This document shows positions 42,901 to 51,470 of a DNA stretch of 64,000 nucleotides, piece by piece (position 1 is the first letter of the stretch; every line of letters begins with the position of its first letter). The DNA is from Bryobacterales bacterium. GTDB lineage: Bacteria > Acidobacteriota > Terriglobia > Bryobacterales > Bryobacteraceae. Under the pieces are notes generated by a model. The model did not search any database. It was not told the DNA's origin and was given only the letters and a program-made list of their open reading frames with translations. The translations under genes were made by a program, and so were the position numbers. Where the stretch lies: NCBI GenBank assembly GCA_003135055.1, contig PLDF01000083.1, forward strand, positions 1 through 64,000, written 5' to 3'.

Positions 42901-43957
42901 CGAACGGATTTTTCCTTACATCGGCGGCGAAGAGCTTAACGACTCCCCGACTCACGCCCACCACCGTTACGTGATCAATTTCGAGGACTTTCCGCTGCGC
43001 CGCAAGGAGACGGGGCACACGTGGTTCGGGTTGAAGGAGGAGACGAAGCGTGCGCAATTGCGGTTAGGGATCGTCGCCCCGGACTATCCAGGTACTGTAG
43101 CGGAAGACTGGCCAGACCTGCTCGCAATCGTCGAGGATCGAGTAAAGCCACTGCGCGCGAGCGATAAGCGGGAGAACTATCGGGAACGTTGGTGGCGCTT
43201 TGCCGAGAACCGGCCGGGCCTCAGCGGTGCACTAAGCCGGATACCTCGGACCATTGTGATCTCACGCGTTAGTCAACTGCTCGCATTCGCATTTCTGCCG
43301 AGCAGTATCGTGCCGGCAGAAAGCCTTGTGGCGGTGGCCCTTCCAACCCATTCCGCGTTCGCCGCACTGCAGGCGCGCGTGCATGAAATCTGGGCACGCT
43401 TCATGGCGTCCTCGATGAAAGACGACTTGCGGTACACACCATCGGACTGCTTCGAGACGTTCCCTTTTCCTGCCGGTTTTGAGTGCCAGCCCGCGCTCGA
43501 AACGGCGGGTCAAGTCTACTACGACTTCCGCGCCGCTCTGATGCTCCGGAACAACGAAGGCCTCACGAAGACGTATAACCGCTTTCATGATCCCGGCGAG
43601 ATGTCGAGTGACATTATCGAACTGCGTCGCCTGCACGATTCCATGGATCGCACAGTACTTGACGCCTACGGTTGGACGAACTTTCGACCGATTTGCGATT
43701 TCTTCCCTGAGTTCGACGATGAAGACGAGGACGAATCGGAGATCAGTCGCAAGAAGAAGCGCTTCCGTTATCGTTGGCCTGATGAGGTCCGCGACGACGT
43801 GCTGGCTCGGCTCCTAGTCATGAATCAGCGGCGCTATGAGGAAGAAGTCCTGGCAGGGCTACACGACAAAGCCGACGGATCGCGAAGCACCCGGCGCCGG
43901 AAATCAGCCGAGCCCGAGGATGAACCAGTCGAGGATCAGGGAGAATTGGATCTATGA
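39902..43957 (+). CDS. drmMI: DISARM adenine methyltransferase DrmMI
   Basis: A 1351-residue Eco57I/type IIG-like N6-adenine methyltransferase. Motif I with the SAM site is LKVCDPAMGSGAFLVEACRQ (~residue 570), and motif IV is FDVIVGNPPFAGKNTI (NPPF, ~815). The N-terminal ~450 residues resemble the accessory region of large type II enzymes (LLTVLLRLVFILFAEDRGLL). The C-terminus looks like a target-recognition region followed by an acidic and basic tail. The ATG at 39902 fits better than a GTG at 39878 that would overlap drmD. In DISARM the methylase marks host DNA as self. It overlaps drmA by 4 bases. Confidence 0.9.
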   Translation: MAKSPEQLAHEQWLGYIQPEGLVVSIPALLEARAHINQNFLPRHRALLEFLPKDRTGQPIGELPGFLPFAESILGWSQADIAGAPQGPALPDTLQFYLRDYGETLQPTYAVRDSARDDSDWLLLIEELPGVQDFDTAIPTGIRQWQASPQARFERLLRETKVPAGLLVNQQAIRLVYAPRGESSGFLTFRIPEMIQVAGRPLFAALDMLLSADRLFVVERKEQLPAILAASRKYQNVVSTRLAGQVLAALYELLRGFQAGHDQSSGQLLKDVLANDPHQVYQGLLTVLLRLVFILFAEDRGLLSTDPIYTNHYGIGGLFERLRADAARYPDTMDQRFGAWAQLLTLFRLIYDGGSHGPKFDLPARRGYLFDPSRYAFLEGRQAAEDSIAIPRISDGVLHRVLENLLILDGERLSYRNLDVEQIGSVYEAVMGFTLEVAAGPAIAITSPKKAKGGAPVTINLDELLRAAPAKRGEWLQKATGQKLAPKAAAALKSAASLADLLAALDRKIEKDLTPAVVPAGSMIFQPSPERRRSGSHYTPRSLTSPIVEAALAPVLQQLGPEPTSEQILDLKVCDPAMGSGAFLVEACRQLGEHLLEAWRREDSLPPIPPDEEELLHARRVIAQRCLYGVDRNKMAVDLAKLSLWLATLAKEHPFTFLDHALRDGDSLVGFTTRQISYFDWSQSPQQDIFGKRFQERLERVLRNRAVIINSPDTIPYETQQQRLRKADEYLMDARLTGDLLVAGFFSASKPKAREKERLAKGALLKRALEKITDLDADDEIQGIARALRAQGVTPFHWEIEFPEVFRLGGFDVIVGNPPFAGKNTIIEGNATYYMDWLKLIHAESHGNSDLAAHFFRRAFTLLKPGGCFGLIATNTIGQGDTRSTGLRWICGNGGVIYHARKRYKWPGQAAVVVSVVHVHKGPLERPYYLDGRAVERITAYLFHAGGSEDPETLVANEDKSFQGSIVLGMGFTFDDSDSKGVASSLAEMHRLIAKDSRNAERIFPYIGGEELNDSPTHAHHRYVINFEDFPLRRKETGHTWFGLKEETKRAQLRLGIVAPDYPGTVAEDWPDLLAIVEDRVKPLRASDKRENYRERWWRFAENRPGLSGALSRIPRTIVISRVSQLLAFAFLPSSIVPAESLVAVALPTHSAFAALQARVHEIWARFMASSMKDDLRYTPSDCFETFPFPAGFECQPALETAGQVYYDFRAALMLRNNEGLTKTYNRFHDPGEMSSDIIELRRLHDSMDRTVLDAYGWTNFRPICDFFPEFDDEDEDESEISRKKKRFRYRWPDEVRDDVLARLLVMNQRRYEEEVLAGLHDKADGSRSTRRRKSAEPEDEPVEDQGELDL

Positions 43958-46900
43958 CCTCGGCGGAAGTCCGTTCGAAATTGGTAGAGTCGCTGGAACT
44001 CGATCTGGTGGGCCCGCGCCCCGGTTTGGGCGATGCGAAGGAAATCTTGTCCCAATCGCCCTCGCGTTGGTATCTGACGGGCTTTCTGGTCCCGATCGAC
44101 GCAGCGTCCTCGCAGAAGGTAGACGAAGATGCGACCGAAGAACTGGATACGGCCGAATCCGGCGGCGTTGACGATGACGAACCGCCAGAGCGCGGCTCCG
44201 CCCGGAATCGCATCTTCCCTTCCTCGATGGGCGTGAGCGTGTTAGTTCCGGCCGAAGCCAAGGCGCTTGCAGTGACGGTAACGTGGGGAGACTACGAGCC
44301 GCGCAGCGGTCCTGAAAGCTGGCTCCGCGTTCCGCATGAACACCTTTTGACGCTCAATCTGCCGGCGAAAACCGGCAATACGCGAGAAACCGTCGTCCCG
44401 GAAAGCAAGGGTTTGAAAGTGGCGCTGCTGGTGCGCCCCGTTGAGTCCGCGGCCCTCGAAGCCGGACTGGCCGCGGGTACTCGGACGGTGTCTGTATTCC
44501 TGGTCAACCGCCGGAAGCCGGCGCCCGATGAACAGAAGGACAAGGCATTCGCCTTTCAGGCGCAACTCGATATCCGCGCCGATGTGCCGTTGGTTGCGCG
44601 GCCCGACCTGCGGGGCCTGGCGAGCGACGATTGGGACGACCGCATTGCCGACTTGCAGTATCGCGACACCGGTGAATACGCCGTCGGTCACAATGTCGCG
44701 ACAGAAGCCATTCTGGCCGATGGCCACTGCCAGGCGGTGCGCACCTGCTGGGTGCCGACGGCCGAGGTGGAGCGGGTCGCTCCCGCCCCGATCGCCGGAG
44801 TGGAATTGAAGATGGATGCCCTCGCGGCGCTGGTGGACTTTCCCGACGCGCAGGCGAAGCTCAATCCGCTGGTCACCGAGTACCGGACCTGGATCTCCGC
44901 GCAAACGGTACCCACGTTGTCAGCCAAGCGCAAAGAAACCGCCGACGGTTTGCAGAGCAAGGCAAGAGTGGCGGCGGACCGCATCGCGCTAGGCATCGCG
45001 CTGCTTGAAGATCCGCAATGTCTGGCCGCATTTCAGCTCGCCAACAAGGTGATGGCGACGGCGGCTCGGCGGCGGTTGGGCGTGATGCAGGGGAAGCCAC
45101 CTGCGTCAATCACGCCGGAATGGCGTCCTTTCCAGTTGGCATTCCTGCTGATGAATCTGCCAGGCATCGCCCGCCCCCTGGCCGAAGATCGCAAGGTGGT
45201 GGACCTGCTGTTTTTCCCTACGGGCGGCGGCAAGACCGAAGCCTACCTGGGGCTCGCCGCGTGCACGCTCGTCTTGCGACGGATGCAGAACCCCGGCATC
45301 ACGAGTGCGGGCGTCAGTGTTCTGATGCGTTACACGCTGCGACTGCTGACGCTGGATCAGTTAGGACGCGCGGCGACGTTGATTTGCGCCTTGGAGTTAG
45401 AGCGGCAGAACGACGCCAAGCTCCTGGGCGACTGGCCATTTGAAATCGGCCTCTGGGTGGGACGGGCAGCGACGCCGAACCGCATGGGTCGGAAAGGCGA
45501 CAACGACCGCGAATCGGCGCGGGCGCGGACCGTCGCGTATCTGAACGATGATCGCAAGCCGTCGCCAATTCCGCTGGAAGAGTGCCCGTGGTGCGGGACG
45601 AAGTTCAAACCGATTTCTTTCAAGCTGCTGCCGAATCCGGATGAGCCGACCGACTTGCGAATTCGTTGCGTGAATCGGAGTTGCGAGTTCGGCCGCGAGT
45701 TCTCACTGCCAATTTTGGCGGTAGACGATCCGATTTATCGCCGCCTGCCCTGCTTCATCATCGCGACGGTCGATAAGTTCGCGGGCCTGCCGTGGGTGGG
45801 GCAGGTTGGCGCGTTCTTTGGGCGGGTCAACCGCTATGACGCCAGGGCTGGTTTCTTTGGGCCGTGCGACACGGCACAGGGCACCGCCATACCGGGAGGG
45901 CGGCTGCTGCCTCCGGACCTGGTCATACAGGATGAGTTGCACTTGATCTCGGGTCCGCTGGGCACGATGGTCGGGCTTTACGAGACTGCGCTGGAAGCGC
46001 TCAGCATACGGCAACTGGATGGCGTGGCCGTCAAGCCCAAGATCATCGCCTCGACCGCGACGGTTCGCCGTGCCGATAGTCAGATTCGCGCGCTATTCAA
46101 TCGCGCGACGGTGGACATCTTTCCGCCACCGGGACCGGATCGCCGCGATTCGTTTTTTGCCCACACGCTGCCGGTATCCGAAAGTCCCGCCAGGGAGTAC
46201 GCCGGGATCGCCGCTCAGGGCCGAAGCCCGAAGGTGGTGATGCTGAGAGTGTATATGGCGCTTTTGGGGGCATCGCAAAAGTATTTCGACCGTTTGAAGG
46301 TGAAGGGGCAGGAGAATCCAGCGGACCCCTACATGACGCTGGTCGGCTATTACAACGCGCTGCGAGAACTCGGCGGAGCGCGGCGGTTGATCGAAGACGA
46401 AGTCCGCAACCGGTTGGTGGGCTACTCGTCAAGGAAGCGGCAAGGCGAGGCCGAGGGGTTGTTCGCCAACCGCCAGATCGATTACGAACCCGTCGAATTG
46501 ACCAGCCGCGAGAGCACGGCCCGGGTCTCGGAGGCCAAACGTCGCCTCGCACTGCCGTTTGGCCAGGACAAAGCCGTGCATGTCGCGATCGCCACCAATA
46601 TGATCTCGGTTGGCCTCGACATCACCCGGCTGGGCTTGATGGTGGTATTCGGGCAGCCAAAAACGAGCGCGGAATACATCCAGGCCACGAGCCGTGTAGG
46701 CCGCGCCGAGAGCCGGCCAGGTTTAGTGGTGACGATCTACAACGTCCACAAGCCGCGCGACCGCTCCCACTATGAGCGCTTTGAGATCTACCATGAGACG
46801 TTTTACCGGAGCGTGGAAGTGACCAGTGTGACGCCCTTCTCCCCGCGCGCGCTCGACAAAGGTCTGGCGGGGACGATGGTGGGTTTGGCGCGGCACATTC

Positions 46901-47316
46901 TGCCTCCGATGACTCCCGCTCGCGGCGCCGCGCAGATTCTGGCCGAAAGGGTACGACTCGACTCTGTGGTCGATACGCTGGCGGAACGGGCGCTGGGCCA
47001 CTCGACCCTTCCACCCGCGGAGGCCGATATCTTGCGGCGCCGGGTACGGGAACGGACGCTCGATCTGCTCGATGAGTGGAGCAAGGAGGCGATGGAGCTC
47101 GCGAACGTCGGCGTGGGCTTGCAGTACAACCCTACCGAGGCGGGCGGCGCGCAGCCACTGTTACGCGATTTCCTCAGTCCCGATTTGAAGAACTTGCCGC
47201 CCAATCACCGGCGCATGAAGTTCCGGGCGAACCGTTCGTTGCGGGACGTCGAGCCGAGTGTCGCCGTCCAGGTGAAGACCATCGACCTGCAGCCCGTGGA
47301 GGAAGACGAAGTATGA
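43954..47316 (+). CDS. drmA: DISARM helicase DrmA
   Basis: A 1120-residue superfamily 2 helicase of the DrmA type. Walker A is VVDLLFFPTGGGKTEAYLGL. A four-Cys cluster (ECPWCGTKF and IRCVNRSCEFG) may bind zinc. Motif II is DLVIQDELHLISGPLGTMVG (DELH), motif III IIASTATVRRADSQIR, and the C-terminal lobe has AIATNMISVGLDITRLGLMV and YIQATSRVGRAESRPGLVV. DrmA and DrmB form the core complex that loads on DNA. The ATG lies in the drmMI stop, and the gene overlaps drmB by 4 bases. Confidence 0.9.
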   Translation: MTSAEVRSKLVESLELDLVGPRPGLGDAKEILSQSPSRWYLTGFLVPIDAASSQKVDEDATEELDTAESGGVDDDEPPERGSARNRIFPSSMGVSVLVPAEAKALAVTVTWGDYEPRSGPESWLRVPHEHLLTLNLPAKTGNTRETVVPESKGLKVALLVRPVESAALEAGLAAGTRTVSVFLVNRRKPAPDEQKDKAFAFQAQLDIRADVPLVARPDLRGLASDDWDDRIADLQYRDTGEYAVGHNVATEAILADGHCQAVRTCWVPTAEVERVAPAPIAGVELKMDALAALVDFPDAQAKLNPLVTEYRTWISAQTVPTLSAKRKETADGLQSKARVAADRIALGIALLEDPQCLAAFQLANKVMATAARRRLGVMQGKPPASITPEWRPFQLAFLLMNLPGIARPLAEDRKVVDLLFFPTGGGKTEAYLGLAACTLVLRRMQNPGITSAGVSVLMRYTLRLLTLDQLGRAATLICALELERQNDAKLLGDWPFEIGLWVGRAATPNRMGRKGDNDRESARARTVAYLNDDRKPSPIPLEECPWCGTKFKPISFKLLPNPDEPTDLRIRCVNRSCEFGREFSLPILAVDDPIYRRLPCFIIATVDKFAGLPWVGQVGAFFGRVNRYDARAGFFGPCDTAQGTAIPGGRLLPPDLVIQDELHLISGPLGTMVGLYETALEALSIRQLDGVAVKPKIIASTATVRRADSQIRALFNRATVDIFPPPGPDRRDSFFAHTLPVSESPAREYAGIAAQGRSPKVVMLRVYMALLGASQKYFDRLKVKGQENPADPYMTLVGYYNALRELGGARRLIEDEVRNRLVGYSSRKRQGEAEGLFANRQIDYEPVELTSRESTARVSEAKRRLALPFGQDKAVHVAIATNMISVGLDITRLGLMVVFGQPKTSAEYIQATSRVGRAESRPGLVVTIYNVHKPRDRSHYERFEIYHETFYRSVEVTSVTPFSPRALDKGLAGTMVGLARHILPPMTPARGAAQILAERVRLDSVVDTLAERALGHSTLPPAEADILRRRVRERTLDLLDEWSKEAMELANVGVGLQYNPTEAGGAQPLLRDFLSPDLKNLPPNHRRMKFRANRSLRDVEPSVAVQVKTIDLQPVEEDEV

Positions 47317-49142
47317 CCGGCGCGCGCTACATCAAGCCTCAGGGAGAGCTGCGGCAGAGCCAGGTGGTGATGACGTTCGGTCCGGGCTCGATGGTCGATC
47401 TGCCGAAGCACTCGGTCCTGATCGCAGGACTGGACTATTGGAGTGGTGGCGGGACGGAGATCTTCGAAGCCCGCTTGGCAGCGAAGGCCGCAAAGCTCCT
47501 GGACTTGCCTTCCGTTCGCCTGGTGACGCCGCCGCCATCCGATGACGATCCGTTGGGATCGAACCCGCACATCGAGGCATTTCAGTTTCCGGAGTGGTTC
47601 ATCACTCAAGACAACGAGCGGGATTCATCGCCCATGTTCGGGCGAACCCGGCTGCTGGTACATCGGAAGGCGCTCACGCGCGGGGCCTACATTGACCGCA
47701 ACAAGAAACGCCGGTCTGTGGTGCCCATTCGCTTCGTGAGGGCGTGCCGTTGTGGGCACATCGGCGATATCGACTGGTACGCTTTCGTTCACCAGGGAAA
47801 ATCTGAATGCACCCAGCAGCAGCGGCAACTATTCATCGACGAGCGGGGAACGAGTGGCGACCTGACCGAGATCTTCATACGCTGTGAATGCGGTAAGGCG
47901 GAGCGCAGTGTCGCCCAGGCCGCGCGATTTCAGGACCGTGCTCTCGGCAACTGTGACGGAAGCAGGCCGTGGCTGGGGCCGTTCACGAAGGAGGCATGCG
48001 GCGAACCGAGCCGCTTGTTGATCCGAAGCGCTTCGAATGCGTACTTTCCACAAACGATGAGTGTGATCTCGCTGCCCGATCGTAATGAGGCCGTACGGAA
48101 GGCTGTGGACGCGGCCTGGGACTATCTCGATATCGTCGAGACGATGGAGGATCTGGAGCGCGAGATGCGCCGGCCGAAGGTACGCGAGGCGCTGGATGGC
48201 GTTTCGCCGGAGGAAGCCTTCGCGCAGATTGTGGCTCGGCGTACCGCTGCGCCCGCTCCGGACAAGTCTGTCAAGCAGGCGGAACTGGAAACGCTCGCAG
48301 CCTCGAAGGAAGAGATTGGATCGGATCAGGCAGAAGGCGTGTTTTACGCTCGCTCGTTGCCGAAGCCGATCTGGGATCGGCCGTGGATGAAGCCGATTGA
48401 TCGAATCGTTTTGGTGCATCGGTTGAGAGAAGTGGGGGCGCAGGTAGGCTTCACGCGCTTCGAGTCAGCGGCGCCTGATATTGAGGGTGAGTTGGACCTC
48501 GGCGTCAAGCGAGCCGTACTGGCTCGGGAGACGACTTGGCTGCCGGCGTACGAGAACAAGGGCGAAGGCATCTTCCTGCAGTTCAGTTCGGCGTACTTGA
48601 ATGCCTGGGTGAAGAGACCTGCGGTCGTCAAACAGGGTATTCGCCTGAAACAGGGGTTTGATGCCTGGAAAGCGGAGCGCCAAGGCAGTTCGCGGCTGTT
48701 TCCTGGACTGCCCTACGTTGCTCTGCATAGTTTCTCGCACCTGCTACTCACGGCGGTCGCCCTGGAATGCGGCTATCCGGCCAGTTCGATTCGGGAGCGA
48801 ATTTACGCGATTCCGAGCGTCGGTTACGGCGTCCTTCTATACACCGGAAGCTCGGACGCCGAAGGAACGCTGGGCGGCCTGATCCAGGTTGGCAGGCGCA
48901 TCCACAATTCGGTGCGAAGCGCGCTGGAGCTCGGGCTGCTGTGCTCGAACGACCCGGTCTGCGCGCAGCACGATCCGGAGAACAGGCAAGAGCATCGCCA
49001 CCTGCACGGAGCGGCTTGCCACGGCTGTGTTCTGACCGCCGAGACCAGTTGCGAACAGCAGAACGATTTCCTGGATCGCGCCTTGGTCGTGAAAACGGTC
49101 GAAGAATTAGGCGCTGAGTTGTTCAGCGACGCTGGATGGTGA
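47313..49142 (+). CDS. drmB: DISARM DUF1998 protein DrmB
   Basis: A 609-residue DUF1998-type protein starting at the ATG that overlaps the drmA stop; the frame upstream of it is non-coding. It begins RYIKPQGELRQSQVVMTFGP, GSMVDLP, as typical DrmB proteins do. Cys pairs at RACRCGHIGDIDW and RCECGKAE, and a C-terminal cluster (LCSNDPVCAQHDPENRQEHR, HLHGAACHGCVLTAETSCE) suggest zinc sites. Near the end SFSHLLLTAVALECGYPASS, IRERIYA is the conserved DUF1998 core. It partners DrmA. The stop overlaps the drmC start. Confidence 0.9.
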   Translation: MTGARYIKPQGELRQSQVVMTFGPGSMVDLPKHSVLIAGLDYWSGGGTEIFEARLAAKAAKLLDLPSVRLVTPPPSDDDPLGSNPHIEAFQFPEWFITQDNERDSSPMFGRTRLLVHRKALTRGAYIDRNKKRRSVVPIRFVRACRCGHIGDIDWYAFVHQGKSECTQQQRQLFIDERGTSGDLTEIFIRCECGKAERSVAQAARFQDRALGNCDGSRPWLGPFTKEACGEPSRLLIRSASNAYFPQTMSVISLPDRNEAVRKAVDAAWDYLDIVETMEDLEREMRRPKVREALDGVSPEEAFAQIVARRTAAPAPDKSVKQAELETLAASKEEIGSDQAEGVFYARSLPKPIWDRPWMKPIDRIVLVHRLREVGAQVGFTRFESAAPDIEGELDLGVKRAVLARETTWLPAYENKGEGIFLQFSSAYLNAWVKRPAVVKQGIRLKQGFDAWKAERQGSSRLFPGLPYVALHSFSHLLLTAVALECGYPASSIRERIYAIPSVGYGVLLYTGSSDAEGTLGGLIQVGRRIHNSVRSALELGLLCSNDPVCAQHDPENRQEHRHLHGAACHGCVLTAETSCEQQNDFLDRALVVKTVEELGAELFSDAGW

Positions 49143-49930
49143 TGAACGGACTGCTTACGCTCTCGGCGTCGGACCTCACCGCCTTGAAGGAGGCTCTCCG
49201 AACTGGGCGCCTGCCTGCGCCGTTTCTGCCCACCCTGATCGAACGGATCGTCCCACGTGCCGTGGCGGGCGACGTTTCAGCGGCGCTTCAGGGGATGGCC
49301 GCCGCCGGCGCCAACCGGGAGGGTCTCGTCGCTGCGCTCGAATTGCTGGCGGCCGCGCGTGCCCAGCAACCCTCCATCGACGAAGTGATAGAACTCGTCA
49401 CAACGGGTCCAGACACCGGCACGGTGACAAACCGTGACACCCAGGTGGTGGTTCAAGAGCTATTCCGAAATGCCGAACGCAGCGTTCTCGTCGTCGGTTA
49501 TGAGCTGTATCAGGCAGCGGCGGTGTTTCGGATTTTGGCTGACCGGATGGCGGAGGAACCCCGCCCGAGCGTACGCATGTTCTTGAACGTTAAGCGGCCA
49601 CTCGGAGACACCAGCACCGACAGCGAGCTCATCGCCGCCTTCGCGTTTCGTTTTCGGACCCAGCACTGGCCGAGCGAGCGAGATTTGCCGGAAATCTACT
49701 TCGATCCTCGATCCCTCGCGGTCGACGCAAGACAGAGGGCCGTCCTCCATGCCAAATGCGTCGTTATCGACGGACGAATGGCTTTCGTATCGTCTGCCAA
49801 CTTCACAGAGGCGGCCCAGGAACGAAACATCGAAGTTGGGATGCTGGTGCGGTCACCGATTGTCGCTGAACGGCTCGTGACGTTCTTTTCGGCATTGGTT
49901 TCCACAGGTGCGGCAAAGCGGGCACTGTGA
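49136..49930 (+). CDS. drmC: DISARM phospholipase-D-like protein DrmC
   Basis: A 264-residue protein with one PLD/HKD motif near the C-terminus: LHAKCVVIDGRMAFVSSANF (H-x-K-x4-D with the following SSAN), about residues 204-223. An N-terminal helical part precedes it (LTALKEALRTGRLPAPFLP), then SVLVVGYELYQAAAVFRILA. PLD-fold nucleases of this kind dimerise to form an active site with two HKD motifs. In published DISARM work DrmC was not essential for protection. It closes the operon. An in-frame ATG 6 bases downstream is an alternative start. Confidence 0.88.
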   Translation: MVMNGLLTLSASDLTALKEALRTGRLPAPFLPTLIERIVPRAVAGDVSAALQGMAAAGANREGLVAALELLAAARAQQPSIDEVIELVTTGPDTGTVTNRDTQVVVQELFRNAERSVLVVGYELYQAAAVFRILADRMAEEPRPSVRMFLNVKRPLGDTSTDSELIAAFAFRFRTQHWPSERDLPEIYFDPRSLAVDARQRAVLHAKCVVIDGRMAFVSSANFTEAAQERNIEVGMLVRSPIVAERLVTFFSALVSTGAAKRAL

Positions 49931-50315
49931 TGGAAGTACCACAGGCCAAGTCGCCAGGATCAACGCTGTGCAAGCTCGGTCGGCTCAGGACTTTCTGAGC
50001 TTCGAATCGGTGTATCAATGCTGCTAAACTATTGGAGCTTCTCAACATGTTGCATTCCGTATACCCAGACTTTAGAGGTGCAGGCTTGTATCGCCGAGCT
50101 AGCCGGCGCGGCCACTGGACCACAGACCATCGACCGGCATGAGAGACCGAAAGGTACGACAATGGGTATGATGGCGCAACGACGAGCCGGCCTCGGTAAG
50201 TCGGCCCCCTTTGTATTCGCTTTTTCTTCGCCTTTTGATAGTATGAGAACTTGAGCAAATCTTGACGCCGGCTGGGACGGACCCGAGGCGCTAGAAAAAA
50301 GGGAGTATTCATCGA
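49931..50315. other. Intergenic gap between DISARM and the kinase operon
   Basis: These 385 bases show no supported gene. A short perfect hairpin (GCTCAG 49983-49988 with CTGAGC 49995-50000) stands 53 bases after drmC. It has no T-run, so termination is possible but not clear. GGGAG at 50301-50305 is the ribosome-binding site of the next gene. I found no convincing -35/-10 pair, although the five-gene operon should have its promoter here. Confidence 0.5.
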
Positions 50316-51470
50316 GTGCTAACAATGAAGCTTGCGAAGGCAAAACAAGGAGCGAAAGTTGTTGGGACAGGGTTCCTCCCACTGGACCTTGTCTATCGTG
50401 ACGACGATCCGTCCAAACTGCAAGCTTATGCCGGGGGAACCTGCGGCAATGTCCTGGCAATTCTCGCATTTCTAGGTTGGGATGCGTACCCCATTGCCAG
50501 ACATAGTGATTCTCCTCTTGCGCAGATCATAAAGGACGACTTGAAATTGTGGGGTGCCCATTTGGAATTCATCGGCTTGGAGCCAACTGCGCTGCCGCCC
50601 GTTGTCGTCCAGAGGGTCTTCGCAAAACCACGTGGCGCGAAAACTCACAGTTTTGCATGGGCCTGCCCCGGGTGCGGAGCTCCACTTCCGAGCTTCAAGC
50701 CAGTCCTCGCCAAGAGCGTCGCCCAGGTGACCGACCGCCTGCCAAAGATGCAGGCCTTCTTCTTTGACCGGGTTTCCCGGTCAGCGCTCGATCTTGCGAA
50801 AAAGTGCGCTGATTCGGGTGGCGTCGTGGTCTTTGAACCCTCAATGATCGGCGATCCGCGACTATTCTCCGAAGCGATCAGACTAAGCCACATTTTCAAG
50901 TACTCTCAGGATCGACTTTCGGACGTTCACGAAGTTCGCGGCTCGGCAGAACCGTTGATTGAAATTGAGACTCTTGGTTCGGCGGGATTGCGGTATCGGC
51001 GGCGCGGAAAGCATTGGAAGGAAGTTGACGCGTTTTCAATCCGTCGAACCGTTGATACTTCCGGCGCCGGCGACTGGTGTACAGCAGGAATCCTACACCT
51101 GCTTTGTCAGGACGGAATGCCCGGTTTACAGCGTGCAACGGATCAAGAAACCCTCGCGGCAGTGCGACTTGGTCAGGCAATGGCCGCTTGGACCTGCCAA
51201 TTCGAGGGGGCGCGAGGCGGGATGTATGGGATTGCCTGGGCCGATTGGAAGAAGGCGGTCCTGAAGATCATCAAGAGCGGATCTACCGTCGACCAAACTA
51301 CGCTGCAAGTGGTGCGAGTTTGTCCCGCAGTTCTTCTCGACGTGTGCCGCCCCGGGGCCTTCGATCACGTGGATCACGGTGCTCGCGTGCCGCATCAGAC
51401 TGGATCTCAGGGCTGCGCGACGCTTTGGCCAGGGGGTGGCGTTGGGAAAGCCCTACCTCAGCGAACTTAG
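50316..51470 (+). CDS. PfkB-family (ribokinase-like) carbohydrate or nucleoside kinase
   Basis: A 384-residue kinase with a GTG start 10 bases after GGGAG. It has the N-terminal substrate region GTGFLPLDLVYRDDD and the glycine pair YAGGTCGNVLAILAFLGW (as in PfkB signature 1). The C-terminal PfkB signature with the catalytic Asp is RTVDTSGAGDWCTAGILHLL (~residues 248-267). A Cys pair (WACPGCGAPL) in the middle is unusual for the family. The substrate is probably a sugar, sugar phosphate or nucleoside. It is the first gene of a five-gene coupled operon, and its end overlaps the SIS-HAD gene. The tail after WADWKKAVLKIIKS looks extended. Confidence 0.82.
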   Translation: MLTMKLAKAKQGAKVVGTGFLPLDLVYRDDDPSKLQAYAGGTCGNVLAILAFLGWDAYPIARHSDSPLAQIIKDDLKLWGAHLEFIGLEPTALPPVVVQRVFAKPRGAKTHSFAWACPGCGAPLPSFKPVLAKSVAQVTDRLPKMQAFFFDRVSRSALDLAKKCADSGGVVVFEPSMIGDPRLFSEAIRLSHIFKYSQDRLSDVHEVRGSAEPLIEIETLGSAGLRYRRRGKHWKEVDAFSIRRTVDTSGAGDWCTAGILHLLCQDGMPGLQRATDQETLAAVRLGQAMAAWTCQFEGARGGMYGIAWADWKKAVLKIIKSGSTVDQTTLQVVRVCPAVLLDVCRPGAFDHVDHGARVPHQTGSQGCATLWPGGGVGKALPQRT

